Shown here in pieces: positions 9,943 to 18,436 of a DNA stretch of 19,038 nucleotides. Within the stretch, counting starts at the first letter, position 1. Each line of letters starts with the position of its first letter. This DNA comes from Fomitopsis serialis (lineage: Eukaryota > Basidiomycota > Agaricomycetes > Polyporales > Fomitopsidaceae), in contig NW_025955601.1 of the NCBI RefSeq assembly GCF_022376445.1, positions 1 through 19,038 on the forward strand, written 5' to 3'. A program made the translations under genes and the position numbers. The notes beneath the pieces are model-generated. The model saw nothing but the letters and a program-made list of their open reading frames with translations, did no database searches and was not told where the DNA came from.

Positions 9943-10724
9943 CGTCTTGAAACCGGCGTGGTAAGGAGATGTCGGGATCTGCGCGCTGACCGGACACGGA
10001 GTAAGTCTTAGTACTTAGTACATTCGCTCGGCGTCACAACCCTCAAGCAGCGCTTTCCTGCGAGCGACAGCATGCAGTGATGACAGACGCACTCCCATGA
10101 CATTACACCAAGTACACTCCAAGCTGGATGGATGTATATTCTTTCTTTGCGTGTCTCGCGCTCGACGACTGCACATAACGTCTTTGCATGTCAGCATGAA
10201 ACAATGGCGCAAGCAAGAGCGAACGGTGCAGTAATGACTTTGATGGCGCGGCGTAGAAGGGCGTAGAAGATGGCACAGGACGTCAAGCTCTAGGTCCGCG
10301 TGGGACCGAGGAGGAGGTGCTGTCGGCGCTTGGAGGGCGTGCAGCGTTGAGTTTAGCACTCGGATCTTCCCGAAGATAGGATCGGGACTTCTGTCGCACC
10401 CCAACGGTCTCATGCGGCGCCACAATTCTCGACAGACGCGAATCCACTATTAGCCTCCTCCATATCTCGCATCTACTTACTTGAGTACTGTGAGTTGGTC
10501 ACAGCAAGTACGATCACGTCGATAAGATGATAATTCACTGCGTGTTCCAGTCAATTTGCTGTATGCACAACCTAAATTATAATACAGCCTCACTCTTCGA
10601 CCTCCTCGCCGGTCCAGAACATTCAAAACCTGCCTCAACTTGAAGAATTACGAGCACCGCGACATAGACGAAGTGCGTACAGCAATCCTTTCAAGCAATA
10701 CTTGGTGATGTACTGATAACCGCT

Positions 10725-12290
10725 GCGATTCAGACATTCAATGACCCTTGAATGACCATTGTCTTGGATGGCGAGACCGTTGAACACTACACCCAGAAGT
10801 CGAATTTAGGTGACTACACCTACAATGTCGCCATATACAGCAGCACGGACCTGGCAAAGAAGAACAGTCTCTGGAGATGATGGCCATGCGGGAACCAGCT
10901 AAGTCCGTAAAATGTTCGACTCGGCGTGAGTACAGAGATTTCCTATCATTGCTGCTGCGTTGACGAGCATCATTTTGGCAGCTACGACGATGACCCCGAA
11001 GTCTCGATGTGTTCCAGCATCTCAACCTCGTATACTAGTCAAATTTCGTCGAGTACCATTGGTTCATCGTCTGTCGCGACATCGATAAAGGCATCATCTA
11101 CTTCCACGACTACTCGTAGCAGTGCTACACCCACCGGATTGAACACATCGTCGACCCACGCCAGGACAACCATGCCAACCAGTTCCTTCGTTTCCACCAG
11201 TGAAGCAGTTACGATTACGCAGAGTAGCAACAGCTCAGGTCGGCCTTCACACACTTCCATGCACCTCTGGCTAATAGTACCCAGGTTCTCACTCACGGAA
11301 CGGGGCTGCTCTCAAAATCGGCCTAGCCTGTGGGCTGGGGGCTGCCACTATTATCGGCTTCCTTGCGACTACCTTCGCTTGCCTGCGTTGACGGCGCCGC
11401 AATGTCGCTCTGCCTGACATCGGCAGTAACATGCCCTCATGGTCGAGGAACACCATCATAGATCTCTTCGTGGACCCACCACCGACCTACCAGAGCATAC
11501 GAACCAATGCCCCTGTGCCCGACATGGCGACGATGAGGCCTGTCTCTGCTAGAACTACGATGTGTGGTACCGCATTCGGCTTCCCCGTCGCAGTATCGGT
11601 GTCCGCGCCTGCCACAGTCGGTACCGGCGAGCTCGTACTACAGCCGAACACGTTCAAGGAACAAGAGCGCCCCATCAGGCATACAGACAAGTTGAGGGAG
11701 TTGGTGGCGGATTTGCGTATATAAGCGGAGACGCCTCGACACGGGGCAGCCTGAGCTTTGGTACCGGTGCCTTTTCAGGCGAATGTGCCGATTGACCACT
11801 AGGCGCGGAAAGTTTCTGGAAAATGGTTCGACAGGAGAGGTGGGGACGAGAACATGGTTCGTGGTGCCTCGATGTATGTTCCGCAGCCATCGACTCTCCA
11901 TCGGTCTATTCCACTAGGTCACTCGTCTGTCATTACGCGGAGCATCCGCAAAGCAAAGCATTTGCTGTGCAAATCAGCTGACAAACTGCAAGAAGTAGTA
12001 CAAGGTGCGCAGAAGAGCGCGAGCGAACGGCCATGGTTATTTATGACGAACTAACAGTTTATAGCGCGTGGATCGCCTCTGCCAGGGTGGTCCTATTCAC
12101 GACACGACGTTTCAGGCCATACGGTGACATGGAGATCATTGGAGACAGAGCCGCATGCATTCCAGCATACCCAACTGTTGCTTGCAACGTCTGGGTACCA
12201 CCGTCTTCTGTCACAGCCATGCTGAGTCGTTGCGTCGTTGAGAGCTTGATTTATGCGCTGGTCTCGATGAACTCTCCCCTTGCATGCTGC
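10725..12290 (+). repeat. Segmental duplication, left unit (partner 13265-14850)
   Basis: This block matches 13265-14850 from inside exon 2 of the glycoprotein gene, through its stalk, membrane helix and tail, across the whole intergenic region, and into the signal-peptide codons of the PL14 lyase gene. Similarity is visible almost without break, for example tggtggcggatttgcg at 11701-11716 and at 14321-14336. The unit lacks the first exon of the glycoprotein gene and stops early in the lyase gene, so it is truncated at both ends. Confidence 0.88.
10752..11724 (+). pseudogene. Decayed copy of the membrane glycoprotein gene at 12875-14365
   Basis: The sequence follows the intact paralogue from MTIVLDGETVEHYTQ through the Ser/Thr stalk, the membrane helix (IGLACGLGAATIIGFLATTF) and the tail ending in RHTDKLRELVADLRI. 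It is broken in at least five ways. The first exon and signal peptide are missing. One base is lost between about 10856 and 10870, causing a stop at 10878. Bases are missing near 10913, just before the stalk intron donor. The acceptor used in the paralogue (cacag at 13887-13891) reads cacgg here (near 11294-11298). An arginine codon after the membrane helix has become TGA (11389-11391, CGA in the paralogue). The tail frame downstream is still open for about 100 codons, so decay appears moderate. Confidence 0.88.
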
Positions 12291-12302
12291 GGTCTTAGGT
12301 GA
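12219..12302 (+). pseudogene. Truncated 5' fragment of a PL14 lyase gene copy
   Basis: The bases from the ATG at 12219 encode MLSRCVVESLIYALVSMN and stop after 27 codons. They match the start and signal peptide of the intact lyase gene at 14793 (MLRLVLVSLIYALLLCRDF), including the upstream context (tctgtcacagccatgct versus tctgtcatagccatgct). Nothing of the catalytic domain follows. It marks the right end of the left duplication unit. Confidence 0.8.
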
Positions 12303-12874
12303 TGTGTTACTGACGACGAGACAGATCTTGGATGAATTATGTTTCTCGATGCCTATACTTGCAGCTAACACAAGGTCCATCCCGATCAGGTACATTCTAT
12401 ACTTCGCGCAGTCTTATTTGAATTGCGGGCAACACATTATCAGAATAGCATGATCTACAGTTTCGACGGACCTCCCTGACAGCTTCTCAGAATGTACTCA
12501 ACTGTGGTACGCAGCCGTCGTCAAGCAGTGCGTATGGATATCTGTACAACGGCGAGCATTTCACTGATGTTCCGATCCAGGATTCACTCTACAGACATCC
12601 GTTATCGCTACTTGTCGGCATAGCCCTTCCAGCAACAGGCGCAATTCCCATCTCAGGTACCCGAACTTATTTGCTGGCTGATTATGCGTTGATTCAGAGC
12701 TATGCATGACCACAGAACAACTCCAGATGCCTTTGACATCGCTGTTGATACGAACTGCCAACGCACAGGTCGTATAACATTATTGAGTTATTGGAAAATG
12801 GCGGTAAGTACTTCTGGCTAGCTCGAAGCTGGAGTGACCTTCCAGATACCTCTATCTCAGGCTTCCTACGGAAT
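12303..12874 (+). other. Spacer between duplication units, with one unexplained open frame
   Basis: This sequence has no counterpart in the right unit. The plus frame is open from 12449 to a stop at 12707-12709 (about 86 codons, no ATG) and includes SAYGYLYNGEHFTDVPIQ and a hydrophobic stretch LLVGIALPATGAI. That could be a leftover exon of another gene, but no family was recognised and no clear splice sites flank it. The region next to 12875 should contain the promoter of the glycoprotein gene. Confidence 0.3.
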
Positions 12875-14365
12875 ATGCTTGTTTCCGTATCCACGTTCGT
12901 TTCACACATAGTCTTACTTCTACTCACGGCGTCGAAGCCCACTTTTGCCGCCATGACCAACAGAACCATCGACGATACTCGTGGTGATTCTGCTACCGGT
13001 CGGCTCCCAATCTACTCGAGTTCGGAATGGAACTACGGGCAAAACTGCAGCGCATGCGCACTTCGACCATCTCCTGAAGATGCGTTCATGCAAACGTGGC
13101 ACGATACTACGACTTCGGACGCCTACGACAATGGTGTTGCTCACACTGTGCAACTCCTGTTCAACGGTACGCAGCCCGCTGCCCCGACGGTCAGAACGTC
13201 TCAGACATGAATGTTAGGGACAGCAATCTGGGTCTACTGTATTTTACCGCCTCGTCCGTTCGAAGCACCGACATTGGTTAACATGACCATTGCCTTGGAT
13301 GGCGAGAACGTTGGGCACTACACCCAGCAGTCGTATTTAGATGACTACATCTACAATGTCACTGTATACAGCAGCACAAATCTCGCATACAAAGAACATT
13401 CCCTGGAGATGACGGCAATGCAGGAACCTGATAAGTCTGTAATTCTGTTCGACTGGGCTGAGTACACGTGAGTATGGAGATGTCCTGTTTTTGCTGCTGC
13501 GTTGACAGGCATCATTTGGGCAGCTACGACGATGACCCCGAAATCTCGACGTCTTTCAGCATCTCAACCTCATATACTAGTCAATCCTCGTCGAGTTCCA
13601 CTGGTCCATCGTCTGTCGTGACATCGATAAAGGCATCATCTACTTCCACGACCACTGGCAGCAGTGCTACATCCACCATGAACACATCGTCGACCCACGC
13701 CAGGACAACCGTACCAACCAGTTCCTTCGTTTCCACCAGTTCCTTCGTTTCCACCAGTTCCTTCATTTCCACCAGTTCCTTCATTTCCACCAGTGAAGCA
13801 GTTACGAGTACACAGAGTAGCAACGGCACAGGTCGGCCTTCACACACTTGCATACACCTCTGGCTAATAGAACATAGTTTCTCGTTCACAGAGCGAGACC
13901 TCCCTAACAATCGGCCTAGCTTGCGGTCTAGGGGCTGCTGCCGTGATCGGCTTCCTCGTGGCTACCTTCGCTTGCCTGCGTCGACGGCGCCGCAGTGTCG
14001 CTCTGCCTGACATCGGCAGCAACAGGCCCCCATGGCCCAGGAAAAGTCCTGCATTCATTATAGATCCCTTCGTGGACCCAGCGCCGAACGACCAGAGTAT
14101 GCCAGCCAATCTTCCCGTGCCCAGCATCATGCCGGCGACGATGAGACCCATCTCTGCTGGCACCACGATGCGTGGTACCGCGCTCGGCTTCCCCGTCGCA
14201 GTATCGGTGTCCGCGCCTGCCACCGTCGGTACCGGCGAGCTTGTACAGCAGGACACGTTCGAGGATGCAAGAGAGCAAGAGCGCTTCGTCAGGCACACAG
14301 ACAAGTTGAGGGAGCTGGTGGCGGATTTGCGCAGATTTGCGATGTCTCGGCACGGAGTAGCCTGA
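12875..14365 (+). CDS. Single-pass membrane glycoprotein with a Ser/Thr-rich stalk
   Basis: The protein starts with a signal peptide (MLVSVSTFVSHIVLLLLTAS). Its extracellular part carries motifs I know from a large basidiomycete surface-protein family: NRTIDDTRGDS, NCSACALRPS, TWHDTT, then GTAIWVYCIL, MTIALDGENVGHYTQQS and ILFDWAEYT. A mucin-like stalk (about residues 181-273), a membrane helix (about 278-302) with an arginine-rich stop-transfer, and a tail ending in LRRFAMSRHGVA follow. Exons 12875-13166, 13218-13467 and 13524 onward are well supported. The stalk-to-helix junction is not: the only in-frame solution I found is a weak GTTACG donor after 13800 joined to the acceptor before 13892, giving 430 residues. 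A small frameshift is the alternative. No catalytic function is apparent. Its decayed copy lies at 10752-11724. Confidence 0.75.
13720..13791 (+). repeat. Four tandem copies of an 18-bp coding repeat
   Basis: The unit agttccttcgtttccacc occurs four times without gaps; copies three and four carry a single cgt to cat change. It encodes SSFVST twice and SSFIST twice in the stalk. The pseudogene copy has one unit only (11181-11198), so the array expanded after the duplication, or contracted there. Whole-codon length keeps the frame. Confidence 0.95.
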
Positions 14366-14792
14366 GCTTTGGTGCTAGTTCAGGCGAATTCCCCGGTTGA
14401 CCACAGAGCGCGCAATGTTTCTGTGGACGAAAGAGGTGGAGACGAGAACATGGTTCGTGGTGTCTCGATGCGTGTTCCGTAGTCACCGATCAGTCCATTC
14501 CACTGCCACTCGTTTAACATTGCGCGGAGCGTCAGCAATGCAAAGCATGCTTAGCTGTGCGAATCAACTAGCAAACTGCAAGAAGCACATAAGTATGTTG
14601 AAGAGCGCGAACATTTGGCTATGATTACGTAGGACGAACCAGTGCATAGCGCGCCTCTGGGCGGTCCTATTCGCAACACGACGTTTCGGACCAAACGGTG
14701 GTTCTGAGATCGTTGGAAACGGGGCCGCATGCATTCTAGCACACCCATCTATTGCTTGTAGCGTCTGGGTGCGATCGCCTTCTGTCATAGCC
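14366..14792. other. Intergenic region between glycoprotein and PL14 genes
   Basis: The whole stretch is colinear with 11725-12218 in the left duplication unit. It should hold the glycoprotein terminator and the lyase promoter. I see no TATA box I would defend, no RNA gene and no open frame with coding character. Confidence 0.5.
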
Positions 14793-16113
14793 ATGCTTCG
14801 CTTGGTCCTCGTGAGCTTGATCTATGCGCTACTCCTCTGCAGAGACTTCTCGTCTGCGGCGTCTCCGATTGTCCCTCCAGCGTCGCTCGCGTCGATGTAT
14901 GCGCTGACAGCAAGCACAACCCTGCCCGCGCCTACGTCCACGTTGTCTCCATCTGACGCGGCATCGTACTTGGTGTCCTCCTGGGGCCTCAGTAACGGGA
15001 AGATGCAAAATGGCGCATCCAACCTTGCATTCGTCAATGATCCATTCCCAAACAGCTCTTCTTCCTCTTCGTCGGACTCTGCCAGTGGCAACGCGTCCTC
15101 GCCCGTCCTGCAAGTGACCTACCCAGCAGGAAGCTATTCGCACGACACCGGCGGTGCGCAATTCTACGCGCTCTGGAACGCTTCTTCAAACAGTTCGGAC
15201 ACGGGCGAGAATTGGGAGTCGATGCTACTTACGTACGAGGTCGCCTTCGACATGGACCTCGACTGGGTCAAAGGCGGAAAGCTTCCTGGACTGCGAGGCG
15301 GCCCGGATGAGTATGGCTGTTCCGGCGGTGAGGCGGCGAATGGGAGCAACTGCTTCAGCTCGAGGATGATGTGGAGGACAGACGGAGACGGAGAAGGTGC
15401 GTTTCAACACCTGCTCAGAGAAGCCTATGAGATACGAGCTCGACGGTTAGTGTATACATATGTGGTGGAGTCGAAGAAGTTCTGCGACTCGTCGAACGTG
15501 ATGTGCAACGACGACGGGTACGGGACGAGCATCGATCGCGGGGTCTTCAGTTTCGAGGCGGGAGGGTGAGTTCCATGTGCGATCTCTGTGTTTTTCTACA
15601 ACTCAATTTACGTGGTAGATGGAACCGAGTGACGATGCTCGTGCGTCTGAACAACCCTGTCAATAAGGCGAACGGCCAGGTCTTGCTTTAGTGAGTCATG
15701 CTTTCAGATACAGGCATCGACGGGCACACTCACAATATGAGCAGCTACAATGACGTTCAGGCCATAATGCTGTCAAACCTGCAATTTCGCAGCAGCTCAA
15801 ATATCGATATCGGCGGACTATTCTTCTCGTGCGCACCTTTATCACTGGCCGTAGCCATTCAATGGCCTTTGTGATACTGACACCATGCATACCGCTCCGT
15901 TGCTTCGATAGAACGTTCTTTGGAGGGAGCGACTCTTCCTGGGCTACGCCGAATACAACTAACACTTACTTCCGAGACTTCCAGATGTGGGCCAGCTCTG
16001 CTGCCTCGAATGGAACAGCGTCCTCAGCACTGAGGCTGCAGTCATTCAGATATAGTGTTACATCGGCCGGCCTGGGTATTTTCTTGATTGTAATGATGTA
16101 TGCAATGCTTTAG
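14793..16113 (+). CDS. Polysaccharide lyase family 14, secreted and probably GPI-anchored
   Basis: Five exons (14793-15396, 15451-15565, 15619-15690, 15745-15828, 15912-16113) join in frame to 358 residues. A signal peptide (residues 1 to about 23) is followed by the PL14 fold: QVTYPAGSYSHDTGGAQFYA, KGGKLPGLRGG, SSRMMWRTDGDGEVYTYV, CNDDGYGTSIDRGVF, WNRVTMLVRLNNP and STFFGGSDSSWATPN. Lys163, Ser189, Arg191, Tyr203 and Tyr205 look like the active-site set reported for the PL14 alginate lyase vAL-1; the spacing of the last four matches what I recall. Known PL14 enzymes cleave alginate or polyglucuronate by beta-elimination. The fungal substrate is uncertain. The C-terminus is a small-residue and Ser-rich linker followed by a hydrophobic end (GLGIFLIVMMYAML), as in GPI-attachment signals, so the enzyme probably sits on the cell surface. 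Confidence 0.92.
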
Positions 16114-16492
16114 AGTTGCAACCACAGCGAAGGGCGATGTATAACCAGACTGTGCCAGGGGCGAGAGTCGCGAGACACTGGACAGGTTGGTGCGTCTGCA
16201 TGCAATCGTTGCAATCGCCGAACGAGTGGTGGTAGAAGGATGATTTTCAACGCATTCACAAGCCTCTTCATGGCAGCGGTGACCAGCATCCAGCTCAGAG
16301 ATTGAGAGAATGGCGAGTACATTACAGTAGTCCGAGGGAGTCGCAATTGTCAGACCGTAGCACAAAGGCGCCCAGAGGCCACTTAGACATTTGGCGCCCG
16401 TTGATACTTACGTAAGGCCGTAACTGAGGCTGAGGCAGACAGCTTGAGCCACAACCGCGACAGGTTCTCTGGTCGCTTCCTCAACTCTCCAA
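16114..16492. other. Intergenic region between PL14 and RPB3 genes
   Basis: This stretch contains the end of the lyase transcript and the RPB3 promoter and leader. No gene, RNA or repeat was recognised. Opposite-strand open stretches across it and into RPB3 exon 1 show no coding character. Confidence 0.5.
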
Positions 16493-18146
16493 ATGGCGAG
16501 CGACCCTTCGATCGTGCGGATACGCGAGTACAAGAAAGACCAAGTCGACTTTGTCTTGGAAAATGTCGACCTCGCGTACGCCTTGTCCGTCGTTCCACGC
16601 TGCTACATCGACTCCTAACATCGCTTGCAGATTTGCGAACTCCTTCCGGAGAGTCGTAATGGCGGACATACCCACCGTTGGTCAGTGACATCATGTGCTA
16701 TTTGCTCTCCGAAGCTTATGTTGGTTGCAGCGATCGACATGGTGGAAGTCGAGACGAACACGACCGTACTCCCGGACGAGTTCATCGCGCACCGGTTGGG
16801 GATGATCCCACTGCTCTCGCACAACTGTGACGACGGTATGCGATACACCCGAGTATGTCCTTGCTTTGTGTAGTTGTTCAACTCTAAATGCTTTGTAAAT
16901 CGTAGGACTGCACATGTCTATCGTGGTGTCAATTCTGCGCGGTCGAGTTGAAACTGAACGTTGCCTGTAACGAGATGGTGACCATGGACATCACAAGTGC
17001 CCACTTGGACGTTACCGGCCCAAGACCAACGGATCAGAACTGGAACGAGGACGATGGCGGGGAGGAGGTCAGCAAACGCTTAGATACTTTCGGGCACCCA
17101 GTCGGCAAAGGTGCGTCTTTGTTTACTGTCACCACTACACGTCTCACTCAACGTCCTTGCAGACGACCCGGACGCTCCCCCCGTTCTCATCTGCAAAATC
17201 CGCAAGGGGCAGGAACTCCGCCTCCGCTGCATCGCGAAGAAGGGCATCGCAAAAGAGCACGCAAAGTGGTCGCCCTGCTCCGCCGTCGCCTTCGAGTACG
17301 ACCCACACAACAAGCTCCGGCACACGTCATACTGGTACGAGAGCGACGCGCGCGCGGAGTGGCCGCTGAGCGAGAACTCGAAGGAGGAGGAGCCCCCGCG
17401 GGAAGACGAGCCGTTCGACTACCAGGCGAAGCCGAACAAGTTCTACATGAACATCGAGACGGACGGCAGTCTGGGGCCGCAGGAGGTCGTTATGCGGGTG
17501 AGTAAACCAGCGAGATCGGGTAGTGTGACTGTCGCTGAAGTGGGGATGTCTGCACCAGGGCCTGCATCACCTCAGAGCAAAACTGGGCGGTCTCATCCTG
17601 GGTCTGAACACCGCCAACGGCACCGGGGAGCCTCAGCCATCTGAGGAATCTGCTCAAGCAGGTGGGGCTCAAGACGGTGCTGCTGCAGACGGCGCGGGCG
17701 GATGGGGGACTGGTCGCGGCCGTGGTGGAGGCGGTCGCGGCGGTGATGGCGGAGGTTGGGGTGCATCGACAAGCCCCGGAAGCCGCGCTGGTGGTGGAGG
17801 CGGAGCTGGGGGATGGGGCTCTTCTCCGAGGGGTGGGGGTGGAGGCTGGAGCCCTGCTGGTGCGGGCGGTGGTGGTGGCAGCGCTGGTGGGGGATGGGGA
17901 GTGAGCGGCGGAGGGAGCGCGGGTAGTCCCGCCGGATGGGGAGGGAGTGCAGCAGGGAGCGGGGGCAGTCCCACTGGATGGGGAGGGAGTGCGGCAGGGA
18001 GCGGGGGAGGAGGCGGGGCTAGTCCTGGATGGGGAACTGGTGGTGGTGGCACTGGTGGTGGTGGTGGTGGTGGTGGTGGTGGTGGTGGTGGTAGTTGGGG
18101 CACCGGCGCAAGTCCACAAGGGCAGACAAATGGATGGAACACGTAG
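16493..18146 (+). CDS. RPB3: RNA polymerase II subunit RPB3 with a long glycine-rich tail
   Basis: Six exons (16493-16575, 16631-16680, 16731-16852, 16906-17110, 17163-17497, 17559-18146) join in frame to 460 residues. The protein begins [20 protein letters not shown]. The alpha-like motif [20 protein letters not shown] assembles across two introns. [18 protein letters not shown] and the zinc loop [11 protein letters not shown] (Cys87, 89, 93, 96) follow, then the second half of the dimerisation domain ending [20 protein letters not shown]3 pairs with RPB11 as the assembly platform of RNA polymerase II in the nucleus. The core ends near residue 283. The remaining roughly 175 residues are a low-complexity tail rich in Gly, Ser, Ala and GWG motifs, including a run of 13 glycines. 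Yeast RPB3 has about 318 residues, so this tail is long. Identification is secure. The tail frame is unbroken from the core to the stop. Confidence 0.97.
18054..18092 (+). repeat. GGT trinucleotide microsatellite (13 units)
   Basis: Thirteen uninterrupted ggt units encode thirteen glycines in the RPB3 tail. Length changes would stay in frame, so allele-length variation between strains is likely. Confidence 0.95.
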
Positions 18147-18350
18147 GTACGCGGTGTATTCGTGGTCCTGTATCTTACTGTGCTGTATTGCTATCGATGT
18201 TTGTTCCGTGCTCTCATGTGTTTTTTCGGATCGTGCAGTGAAATCTGAGTGGGCATAAGCAGACATAAATGAAACATTTTCGTGCTACAGGTTATTCTAC
18301 AATGCAAACATCAATAGTCACTGGCAAGAATACAAGAAGCAAGAGGCAAT

Positions 18351-18356
18351 AATAAA
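18351..18356 (+). terminator. AATAAA polyadenylation signal candidate for RPB3
   Basis: AATAAA lies about 205 bases after the RPB3 stop codon and 80 bases before the end of the convergent RING coding region. Its place suits RPB3 3'-end formation, though a six-base motif in AT-rich sequence can be chance. Confidence 0.4.
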
Positions 18357-18436
18357 ATAAGACACGAGTACCAGAGGCGAGCGGCGCACGGTCGACAACG
18401 GCATGACCAGTCGGGGGTAGCGGAATTAGAGTACAG

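Larger units (their letters stand above)
9776..10724. other. Divergent intergenic region upstream of the S41 gene
   Basis: About 950 bases separate the S41 start codon from the duplicated block on the plus strand. The part near 9776 should hold the S41 promoter (TATA-like and CCAAT elements listed separately). An open stretch at 10015-10425 on the minus strand shows no domain, no signal peptide and no splice signals, and I do not call it a gene. Confidence 0.45.
13265..14850 (+). repeat. Segmental duplication, right unit (partner 10725-12290)
   Basis: This unit covers exon 2 onward of the glycoprotein gene, the intergenic region and the beginning of the PL14 gene, colinear with 10725-12290. 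This copy is part of complete genes on both sides, so it is the likely source or the retained copy. Confidence 0.88.

Noticed and set aside
10015..10425. Minus-strand open frame of 136 codons upstream of the S41 gene.
   Set aside because: No signal peptide, domain, family resemblance or splice signals, and an unordered composition rich in Arg, Cys and Ser. Probably chance.
13581..13910. Minus-strand frame with repeated VETKELVE-like units.
   Set aside because: It is the complement of the 18-bp stalk repeat, and the repeat pattern is explained by the plus-strand gene.
13468..14010. Single plus frame running from the stalk intron donor through the membrane-helix region.
   Set aside because: Its first bases are intron and its last third reads the helix exon in the wrong frame, losing the hydrophobic segment and tail conserved with the pseudogene copy.
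16383..16694. Minus-strand frame overlapping RPB3 exon 1.
   Set aside because: RPB3 is certain on the plus strand here, and the opposite frame has no features.
17490..18266. Long minus-strand open frames rich in Pro, Thr and Ala (also 17669-18142).
   Set aside because: They are the complementary reading of the glycine-rich RPB3 tail; ggt/ggg repeats read as proline and threonine codons without stops. No start context, domain or splice support.
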